Source of the DNA: an uncultured bacterium
GTDB taxonomy: Bacteria; Bacillota; Clostridia; Lachnospirales; Lachnospiraceae
Length of the DNA stretch: 18,508 nucleotides
NCBI GenBank assembly: GCA_905215625.1
Contig: CAJMQQ010000052.1
Span: forward strand, 1-18,508
Reading direction: 5' to 3'
Position numbers and translations under genes: made by a program. Positions 6,075-12,467 of this stretch are shown one piece after another (position 1 is the first letter of the stretch; each line of letters starts with the position of its first letter). The notes under the pieces are model-generated. The model ran no database searches, was not told where the DNA came from, and saw only the letters and a program-made list of their open reading frames with translations.

Positions 6075-7529
6075 TCAGGTATCTACACTGTAGTTTGGAG
6101 CCTCCTTGGTGATATGAATATCATGAGGATGGCTTTCCTTTAAGGATGCTGCTGAAATCTTTACAAATCTGCCTGTCTCCTGCAGGGTTTTAATATCCTT
6201 TGCTCCACAGTATCCCATACCGGAACGCAGACCGCCCAACAACTGGAATACGGTATCTTCTACCAGACCCTTGTAAGCTACCCGGCCTTCTACGCCTTCT
6301 GGAACCAGCTTCTTTGCATCGCTCTGGAAGTAACGGTCCTTGCTGCCGTTTTCCATTGCTGCAATGGATCCCATGCCTCTGTATACTTTATACTTACGTC
6401 CCTGGAACAATTCGAAATCTCCAGGGCTCTCATCGCATCCTGCAAACATACTGCCCATCATGCAGACGCTTCCGCCTGCTGCGATTGCCTTGGTAACATC
6501 TCCGGAATACTTGATGCCGCCATCTGCGATAATCGGAATATCATACTGTTTTGCTACTTCATAGCAGTCCATCACTGCAGAAATCTGCGGTACTCCAATA
6601 CCTGCTACCACACGGGTGGTACAGATGGAACCTGGTCCGATACCTACCTTAACTGCATCTACGCCAGCTTCGATTAAAGCTCTGGTTGCGTCTCCAGTTG
6701 CTACGTTTCCTGCAATTACAGGAAGATCCGGATATGCCTCTTTAATCATTCTTACACAGCGGAGAACGTTGGCGGAATGGCCATGGGCAGAGTCTAATAC
6801 TACTACGTCTACGTGAGCCTTTACCAGCGCTTCTACACGCTCTAATACGTTTGCAGTAATTCCTACTGCTGCGCCGCAAAGAAGACGTCCCTGCGCGTCC
6901 TTTGCAGATAACGGATACTTAATCTGCTTCTCAATATCCTTAATGGTAATCAGGCCCTTTAAATTAAAGTCCTTATCTACGATTGGAAGCTTCTCTACTC
7001 TGGCCTTTGCCAGGATTCTCTTTGCTTCCATCATGGTAGTGCCTTCCTGGGCAGTTACCAGGTTTTTAGAAGTCATGCACTCTTTAATCTTCTTGGAGAA
7101 ATCTTCCTCAAACTTTAAGTCTCGGTTAGTGATGATGCCAACTAACTTCTTGCCTTCTGTAATGGGTACGCCGGAAATGCGGAACTTGCCCATCAGCTCG
7201 TCTGCATCCTTTAATGTATGCTCAGGAGAAAGATAAAATGGGTCGGTGATAACCCCGTTCTCAGAACGCTTTACCTTATCTACTTCCTCAGCCTGTGCCT
7301 CGATTGACATATTCTTGTGGATAATGCCGATACCGCCCTGTCTTGCCATGGCAATTGCCATACGGTGTTCGGTAACCGTATCCATGCCTGCGCTCATCAG
7401 CGGAATGTTCAGTTTGACGGTTTTTGTAAGATAAGTGGTTAAATCCACCTGGTTAGGAATTACTTCCGAATAAGACGGTACTAACAGCACGTCGTCAAAG
7501 GTAATGCCTTCGCCAATAATTGTACCCAT
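6075..7529 (-). CDS. guaB: Inosine-5'-monophosphate dehydrogenase
   Basis: GuaB oxidises IMP to XMP with NAD+, the committed step of guanine nucleotide synthesis. The 484-residue product has the normal bacterial length. It begins with TFDDVLLVPSYS, followed by a barrel half. Two CBS domains (about residues 95-205) come next, with VITDPFYLSPEHTL and LVGIITNRDL. The second barrel half contains VLDSAHGHS, IAGNVATGD and the active-site loop GPGSICTTR with catalytic Cys303. YRGMGSIAAM and the C-terminal GYCGAKDI segment are also present. AGAGG lies 8 nt before the ATG. The gene appears monocistronic, with its own promoter and terminator. All key residues look intact. Confidence 0.98.
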   Translation of the reverse strand: MGTIIGEGITFDDVLLVPSYSEVIPNQVDLTTYLTKTVKLNIPLMSAGMDTVTEHRMAIAMARQGGIGIIHKNMSIEAQAEEVDKVKRSENGVITDPFYLSPEHTLKDADELMGKFRISGVPITEGKKLVGIITNRDLKFEEDFSKKIKECMTSKNLVTAQEGTTMMEAKRILAKARVEKLPIVDKDFNLKGLITIKDIEKQIKYPLSAKDAQGRLLCGAAVGITANVLERVEALVKAHVDVVVLDSAHGHSANVLRCVRMIKEAYPDLPVIAGNVATGDATRALIEAGVDAVKVGIGPGSICTTRVVAGIGVPQISAVMDCYEVAKQYDIPIIADGGIKYSGDVTKAIAAGGSVCMMGSMFAGCDESPGDFELFQGRKYKVYRGMGSIAAMENGSKDRYFQSDAKKLVPEGVEGRVAYKGLVEDTVFQLLGGLRSGMGYCGAKDIKTLQETGRFVKISAASLKESHPHDIHITKEAPNYSVDT

Positions 7530-7560
7530 TCTAATTTCCTCTCTTTCTTATAATTTGGCA

Positions 7561-7578
7561 GACTGTTCTGGAACAGTC
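7561..7578. repeat. Dyad in the guaB 5' leader
   Basis: GACTGTTC and GAACAGTC flank TG, giving an 18-bp near-perfect palindrome about 33-50 nt into the predicted transcript. As RNA it can form a 7-bp stem with a four-base loop. There is no U-run, so it is not a terminator. It may be an operator or a leader hairpin. Confidence 0.6.
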
Positions 7579-7616
7579 CTGGTTTTCCCTTCCTGTCTGA
7601 GGGTTATTAGTAATAA

Positions 7617-7645
7617 ATACTAGCAAACTTTATATTATTTGTCAA
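7617..7645 (-). promoter_or_regulatory. Promoter of guaB
   Basis: On the minus strand a perfect TTGACA (7640-7645), a 17-nt spacer ending in TGC (extended -10) and TAGTAT (7617-7622) predict a start near 7610 and a leader of about 80 nt. Confidence 0.7.
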
Positions 7646-7764
7646 ACCATAATTGAAAGAAAATTCATTGTATTTACTTATCATTATCTATCATTTATCT
7701 GATAGTTTATCCAGCTAACAAAGTAATGCGTCATGAAAACAGAGCGCAGTATTTTCTGATAAGT

Positions 7765-8571
7765 TTACCTTTCTGTCTTCGCCAGGGCCGCTATCTCTCC
7801 TACTCCCTTTAGCACCATTCCAGGACGGTATGCATAGGTGTTCAAAGTTTCCATCGTCGATACGCCGGATAACACCAGAACCGTAGACATGCCGCTTTCC
7901 ATGCCGGAAATAATGTCAGTATCCATTCTGTCTCCTACCATTACCGCATCGCCGGAATGGCAGTTTAAAAGCCTGAGGCCGGTCCGCATCATCAAAGGAT
8001 TTGGCTTTCCGCAAAAATATGCTTTGGTTCCCGTCGCCATCTCAATCGGTGCAATCAAGGCGCCGCATGCAGGGGCAATTCCCTCTTCAATAGGGCCTGA
8101 CACGTCAGAATTGGCTCCTATGAGTTTTGCACCGGAAAGAACCAGATTCGTTGCCTTTGTCAGCGTCTCCAGAGAATAGGCTCTTCCCTCTCCTACTACT
8201 ACATAATCGGGATTGACGTCATTCATGGTAATCCCTGCATCATACAGTGCATTTAACAATCCGGCTTCTCCAATGGCAAATACAGAGCACCCAGGAGCCT
8301 GTTCCTTTAAAAATGCAGCCGTAGCCAGTGCGCTGGTATAAAAATGTTCCTCCGGAACGTCCAGACCCATGCGGGCCAGCTTCTGATTCAGTTCTTTTGG
8401 AGTGTAGCCGCTGTTATTGGTTAAAAATAAATATTCTTTCTGTTCGTCATGAAGCCATTGAATAAATTCTGCAACACCAGGCAGAATCTGATTCCCATGG
8501 TAGATAACGCCATCCATATCACAAATAAATCCAGTTTTTTCATTAAAGTTAATCATTTGATTTTCATTCAT
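7765..8571 (-). CDS. HAD superfamily IIA hydrolase (NagD/AraL-like sugar phosphatase)
   Basis: HAD-IIA proteins are Mg-dependent cytoplasmic phosphatases that act on small sugar phosphates or nucleotides. All four motifs are present: DMDGVIYHG (nucleophile Asp18 and Asp20), FLTNNSG, GKPNP with the conserved Lys, and VMVGDRMDTDIISG. The large C2 cap, with GANSDVSGP and GALIAPIEMATG, is typical of the NagD branch. The frame extends 12 codons upstream to a TTG at 8607 without a suitable ribosome binding site. The ATG at 8571 is preferred, giving 268 residues, though its AGAGAGAAG is a modest Shine-Dalgarno and a stronger GGAGGTGAG lies further upstream, so the start is uncertain. No clear terminator separates it from guaB. 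The substrate is unknown. Confidence 0.88.
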   Translation of the reverse strand: MNENQMINFNEKTGFICDMDGVIYHGNQILPGVAEFIQWLHDEQKEYLFLTNNSGYTPKELNQKLARMGLDVPEEHFYTSALATAAFLKEQAPGCSVFAIGEAGLLNALYDAGITMNDVNPDYVVVGEGRAYSLETLTKATNLVLSGAKLIGANSDVSGPIEEGIAPACGALIAPIEMATGTKAYFCGKPNPLMMRTGLRLLNCHSGDAVMVGDRMDTDIISGMESGMSTVLVLSGVSTMETLNTYAYRPGMVLKGVGEIAALAKTER

Positions 8572-8737
8572 TTTTATCTTCTCTCTTTCTACAATTCTCA
8601 CCTCCAATATAACCGCTTAAAAATTTTCTTTCTATCAACAGTTTGTAAAATCCTCGTGAAATTATCCACACACTCTTTCACACTGACTCTGAACTCCTGA
8701 TACAAATAAGATCCCATACTTTATGACATTTTCTTTT

Positions 8738-8745
8738 GTATACCT
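8738..8745 (+). repeat. Left 8-bp flanking direct repeat of the hairpin element
   Basis: GTATACCT occurs here and again at 8897-8904, immediately outside the element at 8746-8896. This pattern is expected of a target-site duplication. Confidence 0.65.
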
Positions 8746-8896
8746 GCAACAGTTCAGCCGTGCGAAGATTCAGACAGAAAAAAGCGTTGAAAGCTTGCTT
8801 TCATAAGAATTTTTCTGTCTGAATCTTCATAGGGCAGACGCCCGACGCTTCTTGTCCGCTGTAAGCGGGCAAGAAGATGCAAGGCTGAACTGTTAC
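8746..8896. mobile_element. MITE-like hairpin-rich element, copy 1
   Basis: This 151-bp element has no coding capacity. It is bounded by inverted repeats (AACAGTTCAGCC at 8748-8759 and GGCTGAACTGTT at 8883-8894, perfect over 12 bp) and flanked by the direct repeat GTATACCT. Inside are three hairpins: a 19-bp perfect stem (8764-8782 with 8810-8828) topped by GAAAGC/GCTTTC, a GGGC/GCCC hairpin at 8832-8843, and a 12-bp stem with one G-U pair (8848-8859 with 8865-8876). A related sequence in the opposite orientation starts at 18438. It lies between the HAD phosphatase gene and the groESL operon terminator. I know of no named family that matches it. Confidence 0.75.
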
Positions 8897-8904
8897 GTAT
8901 ACCT
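8897..8904 (+). repeat. Right 8-bp flanking direct repeat of the hairpin element
   Basis: GTATACCT, identical to 8738-8745, directly follows the right terminal inverted repeat. Confidence 0.65.
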
Positions 8905-8948
8905 AAAAAGGCATCATTTCATCTTTCTTAATGATGAAATGATGCCTT
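8905..8948 (-). terminator. Terminator of the groES-groEL-small membrane protein operon
   Basis: A perfect 16-bp stem (AAGGCATCATTTCATC at 8908-8923, complement at 8933-8948) encloses a 9-nt loop. On the minus strand it is followed by a T-run. It starts 8 nt after the stop at 8956. Confidence 0.9.
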
Positions 8949-8955
8949 CTATTGA

Positions 8956-9453
8956 TTACATAACTATTTTCCTAGGTGATGTATTGCGGATGCAATGGAG
9001 CAGACGCTCGTTTGGTTCGAAAATTACTTTCATTCTCTGCTGGCCGTTCTGATAAAAGAAGGCATACTTCTTTGCATCGCTGCGTCCGGAAGAGCAGTCC
9101 ACCGTCTTCATTCCCTGAGCCTCGTAATCTTTCAAAACGTAGGAATCTAAAGGTGCTACCATAAGCAAAGAGTCTTTATCACACTCCATTACCTTTTTTC
9201 TCTTGTTCTGGTTCATAATCCGGTCAATAGAAAGCTGGCCGTCAATGTACAGATATTCAAATTCCGTATTCAGTCTGAGCATTACAAAATATGCTGCTGC
9301 GCCGACTGCAAGCAAAACCAGAATTCCAAACATAGTGGTCACGGCAAGAAATAAGGATACTACAAAGAGGATTCCTAATAATATCTTAACCAATAAGGCA
9401 TAAGATGGGTTTTTACGTTTTACCAGCTGCTCTACATATGCATCTTGAATCAT
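8956..9453 (-). CDS. Small membrane protein downstream of groEL (possibly DUF6106 family)
   Basis: This 165-residue protein has a short polar N-terminus (MIQDAYVEQLVKRKNP), a hydrophobic region of about 40 residues (22-60, probably two membrane segments), and a soluble C-terminal domain of about 100 residues with FEYLYIDGQLSIDRIMN and YAFFYQNGQQRMKVIFEP. It resembles small conserved Clostridia proteins annotated as DUF6106; that match is from memory and not certain. Function is unknown. It starts 31 nt after the groEL stop with no terminator between, and a strong terminator follows it. It is therefore probably the last gene of the CIRCE-controlled operon. AAGGAG lies 9 nt before the ATG. Confidence 0.75.
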   Translation of the reverse strand: MIQDAYVEQLVKRKNPSYALLVKILLGILFVVSLFLAVTTMFGILVLLAVGAAAYFVMLRLNTEFEYLYIDGQLSIDRIMNQNKRKKVMECDKDSLLMVAPLDSYVLKDYEAQGMKTVDCSSGRSDAKKYAFFYQNGQQRMKVIFEPNERLLHCIRNTSPRKIVM

Positions 9454-9484
9454 TGGTGAACTCTCCTTTTTGCTGGGGGAATGA

Positions 9485-11107
9485 TTACATCATTCCACCC
9501 ATTCCTGCTCCGGCTGGCATTGCCGGTGTCTCTTCTTTAATATTAGCAACTACAGACTCTGTTGTCAACAGGGTAGATGCAACGCTGGTTGCATTCTGCA
9601 GAGCGCTTCTGGTTACCTTGGCAGGATCCAAGATACCAGCCTGAATCATATCTACATACTGTTCCTTATATGCGTCAAATCCTACGCCAACTTCTGCTTC
9701 GCGGACTTTATTGATAATTACAGATCCTTCCAGACCTGCGTTTGCCGCAATGTGGAATAACGGAGCTTCCAGAGCCTTTAAGATAATCTTGGCGCCGGTT
9801 CTCTCATCGCCTTCCATGGTATCTAACATACCCTTAACAGCCTCTGCTGCATGTACGTATGCAGAGCCGCCGCCTGCGATAATACCTTCCTCAACTGCTG
9901 CCTTGGTTGCTGCCAGAGCATCTTCCATACGCAGCTTGGCTTCCTTCATCTCGGTCTCGGTTGCAGCGCCTACACGGATTACAGCTACGCCGCCTGCTAA
10001 CTTGGCTAATCTTTCCTGTAATTTCTCTCTGTCAAAATCAGAAGTGGTTTCCTCGATCTGAGCGCGAATCTGTGCAACTCTTGCAGAAATCTCGCTCTTA
10101 TCGCCGCAGCCGTCTACAATAACGGTATTTTCTTTCTGAACCTTAACGGATTTTGCACGGCCTAACTGCTCCATGGTGGTTTCCTTTAAGTCTAAGCCTA
10201 ATTCATCGGAAATTACCTGGCCGCCGGTTAAGATTGCAATATCCTTTAACATTTCTTTTCTTCTGTCGCCGTATCCAGGAGCCTTTACTGCAACTACATT
10301 AAAGGTACCGCGCAGCTTATTTACAATTAAAGTAGTAAGAGCTTCGCCCTCAACGTCCTCAGCAATAATTAACAGTCTGGAACCGGTCTTTACAATCTGC
10401 TCTAACAGAGGAAGAATATCCTGAATATTGGAAATCTTCTTGTCGGTAATCAGGATGTATGGATCGTCTAAGTTTGCTTCCATCTTATCCATGTCGGTGC
10501 ACATATATGCGGAAACATAACCGCGGTCAAACTGCATACCCTCTACTAAATCCAGTTCGGTCTTCATGGTCTTGGACTCTTCGATGGTAATAACGCCGTC
10601 TTTGGAAACCTTTTCCATAGCGTCTGCTACTAAATCGCCGACTGCATCGTCAGAAGCAGAAATTGCCGCTACTCTTGCAATCTGATCTTTGCCTTCGATT
10701 GGCTTGCTCATTTTAGCGATTTCTTCTACAACTGCCTCACAAGCTTTTTTCATACCCTTTCTTAAAACGATTGGGTTTGCGCCTGCTGCCAGGTTCTTCA
10801 TACCTTCATTGATCATTGCCTGTGCCAGAACGGTTGCGGTAGTGGTGCCGTCACCAGCTACATCGTTGGTCTTGGTAGCAACTTCCTTTACTAACTGCGC
10901 GCCCATATTCTCAAATGCGTTTTCCAGTTCGATTTCCTTTGCAATGGTTACGCCATCGTTGGTAATCAATGGAGCTCCAAACGATTTATCTAAAACTACG
11001 TTGCGTCCTTTCGGGCCTAATGTTACACGAACAGTATCTGCTAACTGGTTTACGCCAGCCTCTAATGCTTTTCTGGCTTCTACGCCGTATTTAATTTCCT
11101 TTGCCAT
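9485..11107 (-). CDS. groEL: Chaperonin GroEL (60 kDa)
   Basis: GroEL forms the double-ring ATP-dependent folding chamber that works with GroES. The 540-residue product has the usual features: MAKEIKYGVEARKALEAGV at the start, TLGPKGRNVVLDKSFG, the ATP-binding GDGTTTATVLAQAM near residue 86, EGMQFDRGYVSAYM in the apical region, and AGGGSAYVHA and a GAGMGGMM tail at the C-terminus. It follows groES by 36 nt with GGAGG upstream, in the standard groES-groEL order. Expression should be heat-inducible through the CIRCE element upstream of groES. Nothing in it looks degraded. Confidence 0.99.
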   Translation of the reverse strand: MAKEIKYGVEARKALEAGVNQLADTVRVTLGPKGRNVVLDKSFGAPLITNDGVTIAKEIELENAFENMGAQLVKEVATKTNDVAGDGTTTATVLAQAMINEGMKNLAAGANPIVLRKGMKKACEAVVEEIAKMSKPIEGKDQIARVAAISASDDAVGDLVADAMEKVSKDGVITIEESKTMKTELDLVEGMQFDRGYVSAYMCTDMDKMEANLDDPYILITDKKISNIQDILPLLEQIVKTGSRLLIIAEDVEGEALTTLIVNKLRGTFNVVAVKAPGYGDRRKEMLKDIAILTGGQVISDELGLDLKETTMEQLGRAKSVKVQKENTVIVDGCGDKSEISARVAQIRAQIEETTSDFDREKLQERLAKLAGGVAVIRVGAATETEMKEAKLRMEDALAATKAAVEEGIIAGGGSAYVHAAEAVKGMLDTMEGDERTGAKIILKALEAPLFHIAANAGLEGSVIINKVREAEVGVGFDAYKEQYVDMIQAGILDPAKVTRSALQNATSVASTLLTTESVVANIKEETPAMPAGAGMGGMM

Positions 11108-11143
11108 GGTTCCTCAACCTCCAAATCAGATAATTTAATAGAA

Positions 11144-11428
11144 TTACTGGATTACTGCTAAAATATCGCTCTGCTTTACGATTACGTACTTCTCGTCGTC
11201 AACCTCTACATCAGTTCCGGAATATTTGGAATAAATAACCTTATCGCCGGCCTTTACCTGCATGGTAATCTCTTTGCCGTCTACTACTCCGCCTGGGCCA
11301 ACTGCGATAACCTCAGCCTGCTGTGGTTTTTCCTTTGCCTGTCCTGGTAATACGATGCCGGATTTGGTTGTCTCTTCAGCCACTAACTGTTTTAATACAA
11401 CTCTGTCAAATAATGGTACTAACTTCAT
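11144..11428 (-). CDS. groES: Co-chaperonin GroES (10 kDa)
   Basis: GroES is the heptameric lid of the GroEL chamber. The 94-residue product has the typical opening MKLVPLFDRVVLKQ, the mobile loop around ETTKSGIVLPGQAKEKPQQAEVIAVGPG (residues about 18-46), and the C-terminal YSKYSGTDVEVDDEKYVIVKQSDILAVI. GGAGG lies 9 nt before the ATG. It is the first gene of the operon behind the CIRCE-overlapped promoter. Confidence 0.99.
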   Translation of the reverse strand: MKLVPLFDRVVLKQLVAEETTKSGIVLPGQAKEKPQQAEVIAVGPGGVVDGKEITMQVKAGDKVIYSKYSGTDVEVDDEKYVIVKQSDILAVIQ

Positions 11429-11480
11429 TACAAAAATCCTCCTTTATATCAATCTGCTTTTCATTTCTCTTTCTGGTAAA

Positions 11481-11509
11481 GTTATAGCACTCATTATTAG
11501 CACTGTCAA
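11481..11509 (-). promoter_or_regulatory. Promoter of the groESL operon
   Basis: On the minus strand TTGACA (11504-11509), a 17-nt spacer ending in TGC and TATAAC (11481-11486) predict a start near 11474. The -35 lies inside the CIRCE element, so a bound HrcA repressor would block RNA polymerase directly. Confidence 0.85.
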
Positions 11510-11523
11510 GTGTTGAGTGCTAA
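11497..11523. promoter_or_regulatory. CIRCE element (HrcA operator)
   Basis: TTAGCACTG, nine bases, then GAGTGCTAA match the CIRCE consensus with one mismatch (final G of the left arm). HrcA represses groESL through this site in most Firmicutes. An extra half-site AGCACTC lies at 11486-11492, next to the -10. Confidence 0.95.
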
Positions 11524-11741
11524 TAAATTTGTTAAAAATTTATGAAGTCTGTATATAGCATCCGTGTACGGATACAAGCTCCTGGCTATTATATGCTGCC
11601 AACCGGTTAGAAATTCCAGCACGAATGTGAAATTTCCTTGATTTATGCCTTTTCTTTTTTTCAAATCCGTATTACAATAGCAGATAATAAAAAGTTTTAT
11701 GTTCAAAGTAAAGAAAGCAAAAATTGAAAGGAGCTAATTTT
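11524..11741. promoter_or_regulatory. Intergenic region upstream of groES and the acidic protein gene
   Basis: There is no gene in this 218-bp stretch. A plus-strand -10 candidate TACAAT (11673-11678) could serve the acidic protein gene, but no convincing -35 is seen. ATCCG/CGGAT at 11563-11576 forms a weak small hairpin. AAAGGAG at 11727-11733 is the ribosome binding site of the next gene. Confidence 0.4.
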
Positions 11742-12365
11742 ATGAGCAAAAATCATTTCGGAAAGGTATTGGCTTTTGTCGCTGGAGCCGGAGCCGCTGC
11801 CGCAGGCATTGCCTATTTTGCCAGATACAAATCTTTCCATAAAGCATTAGAACGGGATTTCCACGATTTCGAAGATGAAGACTTTGAAGACGACGATTTT
11901 GAAAATGAGGACTTTGAGGAAGAAGATGTCTTTGAAAAAGAGGAAAAGCCGGTAGATTTAAACAATCCGTCCCAGCGCAACTATGTTTCCTTGTCTTCCA
12001 GCAAAGACGAATTTAAGACTGCTGCAAAGGATGTAAAAGAATCTGTAGAAGAGGCTGCAAGCGCTGCAAAAGACGTTTTAAAAGACACCGCCGCTATCTT
12101 AAAGGATACGGCTCACGATGCAGTCAGCGCCGCTGTTGATACTGCACATATTGCTTCTGCTGCAGTAAAGGACACCTTTGATTCTTATCGGGATAAATAT
12201 GCAGAAACTGACATTTACAGCGACGAAGAAGCTGCTTCCCAGATTACAGAAGCCGCAGACGCTTTTGCTGAACAGTTAAACAAAGCTGCTTCTGAGAAAC
12301 CGGAAGAGGCTGAAAAAGCAGCGCAGCCAGAAGAAGGCGTCCACGTAGAAGAAATAACCGAATAA
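11742..12365 (+). CDS. Membrane-anchored acidic, alanine-rich helical protein of unknown function
   Basis: The product has 207 residues. A short basic start (MSKNHFGKVL) leads into one hydrophobic segment (about 8-27, Ala/Gly-rich), like the membrane anchor of YtxH-type proteins. Residues 42-61 are four copies of an acidic five-residue unit (DFEDE, DFEDD, DFENE, DFEEE). Residues 90-185 are rich in Ala, Lys, Asp and Glu with repeated AAKDV and KDTA words, giving a long amphipathic helix similar in style to LEA or phasin-like proteins. The tail is Glu-rich. A TTG 18 nt upstream is in frame, but AAAGGAG 8 nt before ATG 11742 fixes the start. I cannot name a function; an envelope-stress or scaffold role is only a guess. 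Confidence 0.75.
   Translation: MSKNHFGKVLAFVAGAGAAAAGIAYFARYKSFHKALERDFHDFEDEDFEDDDFENEDFEEEDVFEKEEKPVDLNNPSQRNYVSLSSSKDEFKTAAKDVKESVEEAASAAKDVLKDTAAILKDTAHDAVSAAVDTAHIASAAVKDTFDSYRDKYAETDIYSDEEAASQITEAADAFAEQLNKAASEKPEEAEKAAQPEEGVHVEEITE
11865..11924 (+). repeat. Four in-frame 15-bp repeats coding for DFE(D/N/E)(E/D)
   Basis: Each 15-bp unit codes for Asp-Phe-Glu plus two acidic or amide residues. Codons differ between units, so the repeat is kept at protein level rather than being a recent DNA expansion. Confidence 0.75.
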
Positions 12366-12400
12366 ACCGAATACGCTTCTGGTTACATTGAGGCTAAGAT

Positions 12401-12454
12401 AAAAAGAGGGAGAGAACCGGCTCATGTGGATATGAGACGTGTCTCTCCCTTTTG
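12401..12454. terminator. Bidirectional terminator between acidic protein gene and trkH
   Basis: GGGAGAGA (12408-12415) pairs with TCTCTCCC (12442-12449), flanked by AAAAAGA and TTTT. A small inner CTCAT/ATGAG hairpin lies in the loop. It serves the convergent genes ending at 12365 and 12468. Confidence 0.8.
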
Positions 12455-12467
12455 TCTGGCAAAGTCA

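Noticed and set aside
7688..7705. CTATCA/TGATAG inverted repeat as terminator of the HAD phosphatase gene
   Set aside because: The arms are only 6 bp and AT-rich, and no T-run follows on the minus strand.
8572..8607. Upstream TTG start for the HAD phosphatase
   Set aside because: No ribosome binding site precedes it, and the added 12 residues are outside the usual family N-terminus.
8662..8670. TTATCCACA, a perfect DnaA box
   Set aside because: It is a single box with no cluster, no AT-rich unwinding region and no dnaA/dnaN nearby, so it does not indicate an origin.
8746..8896. CRISPR or tRNA gene in the hairpin-rich stretch
   Set aside because: There are no regularly spaced repeats and no cloverleaf. 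The sequence is a nested set of inverted repeats with terminal repeats.
10689..11138. 149-codon open frame on the plus strand
   Set aside because: It lies antisense to groEL and reflects that gene's codon bias. No ribosome binding site or protein-like composition is present.
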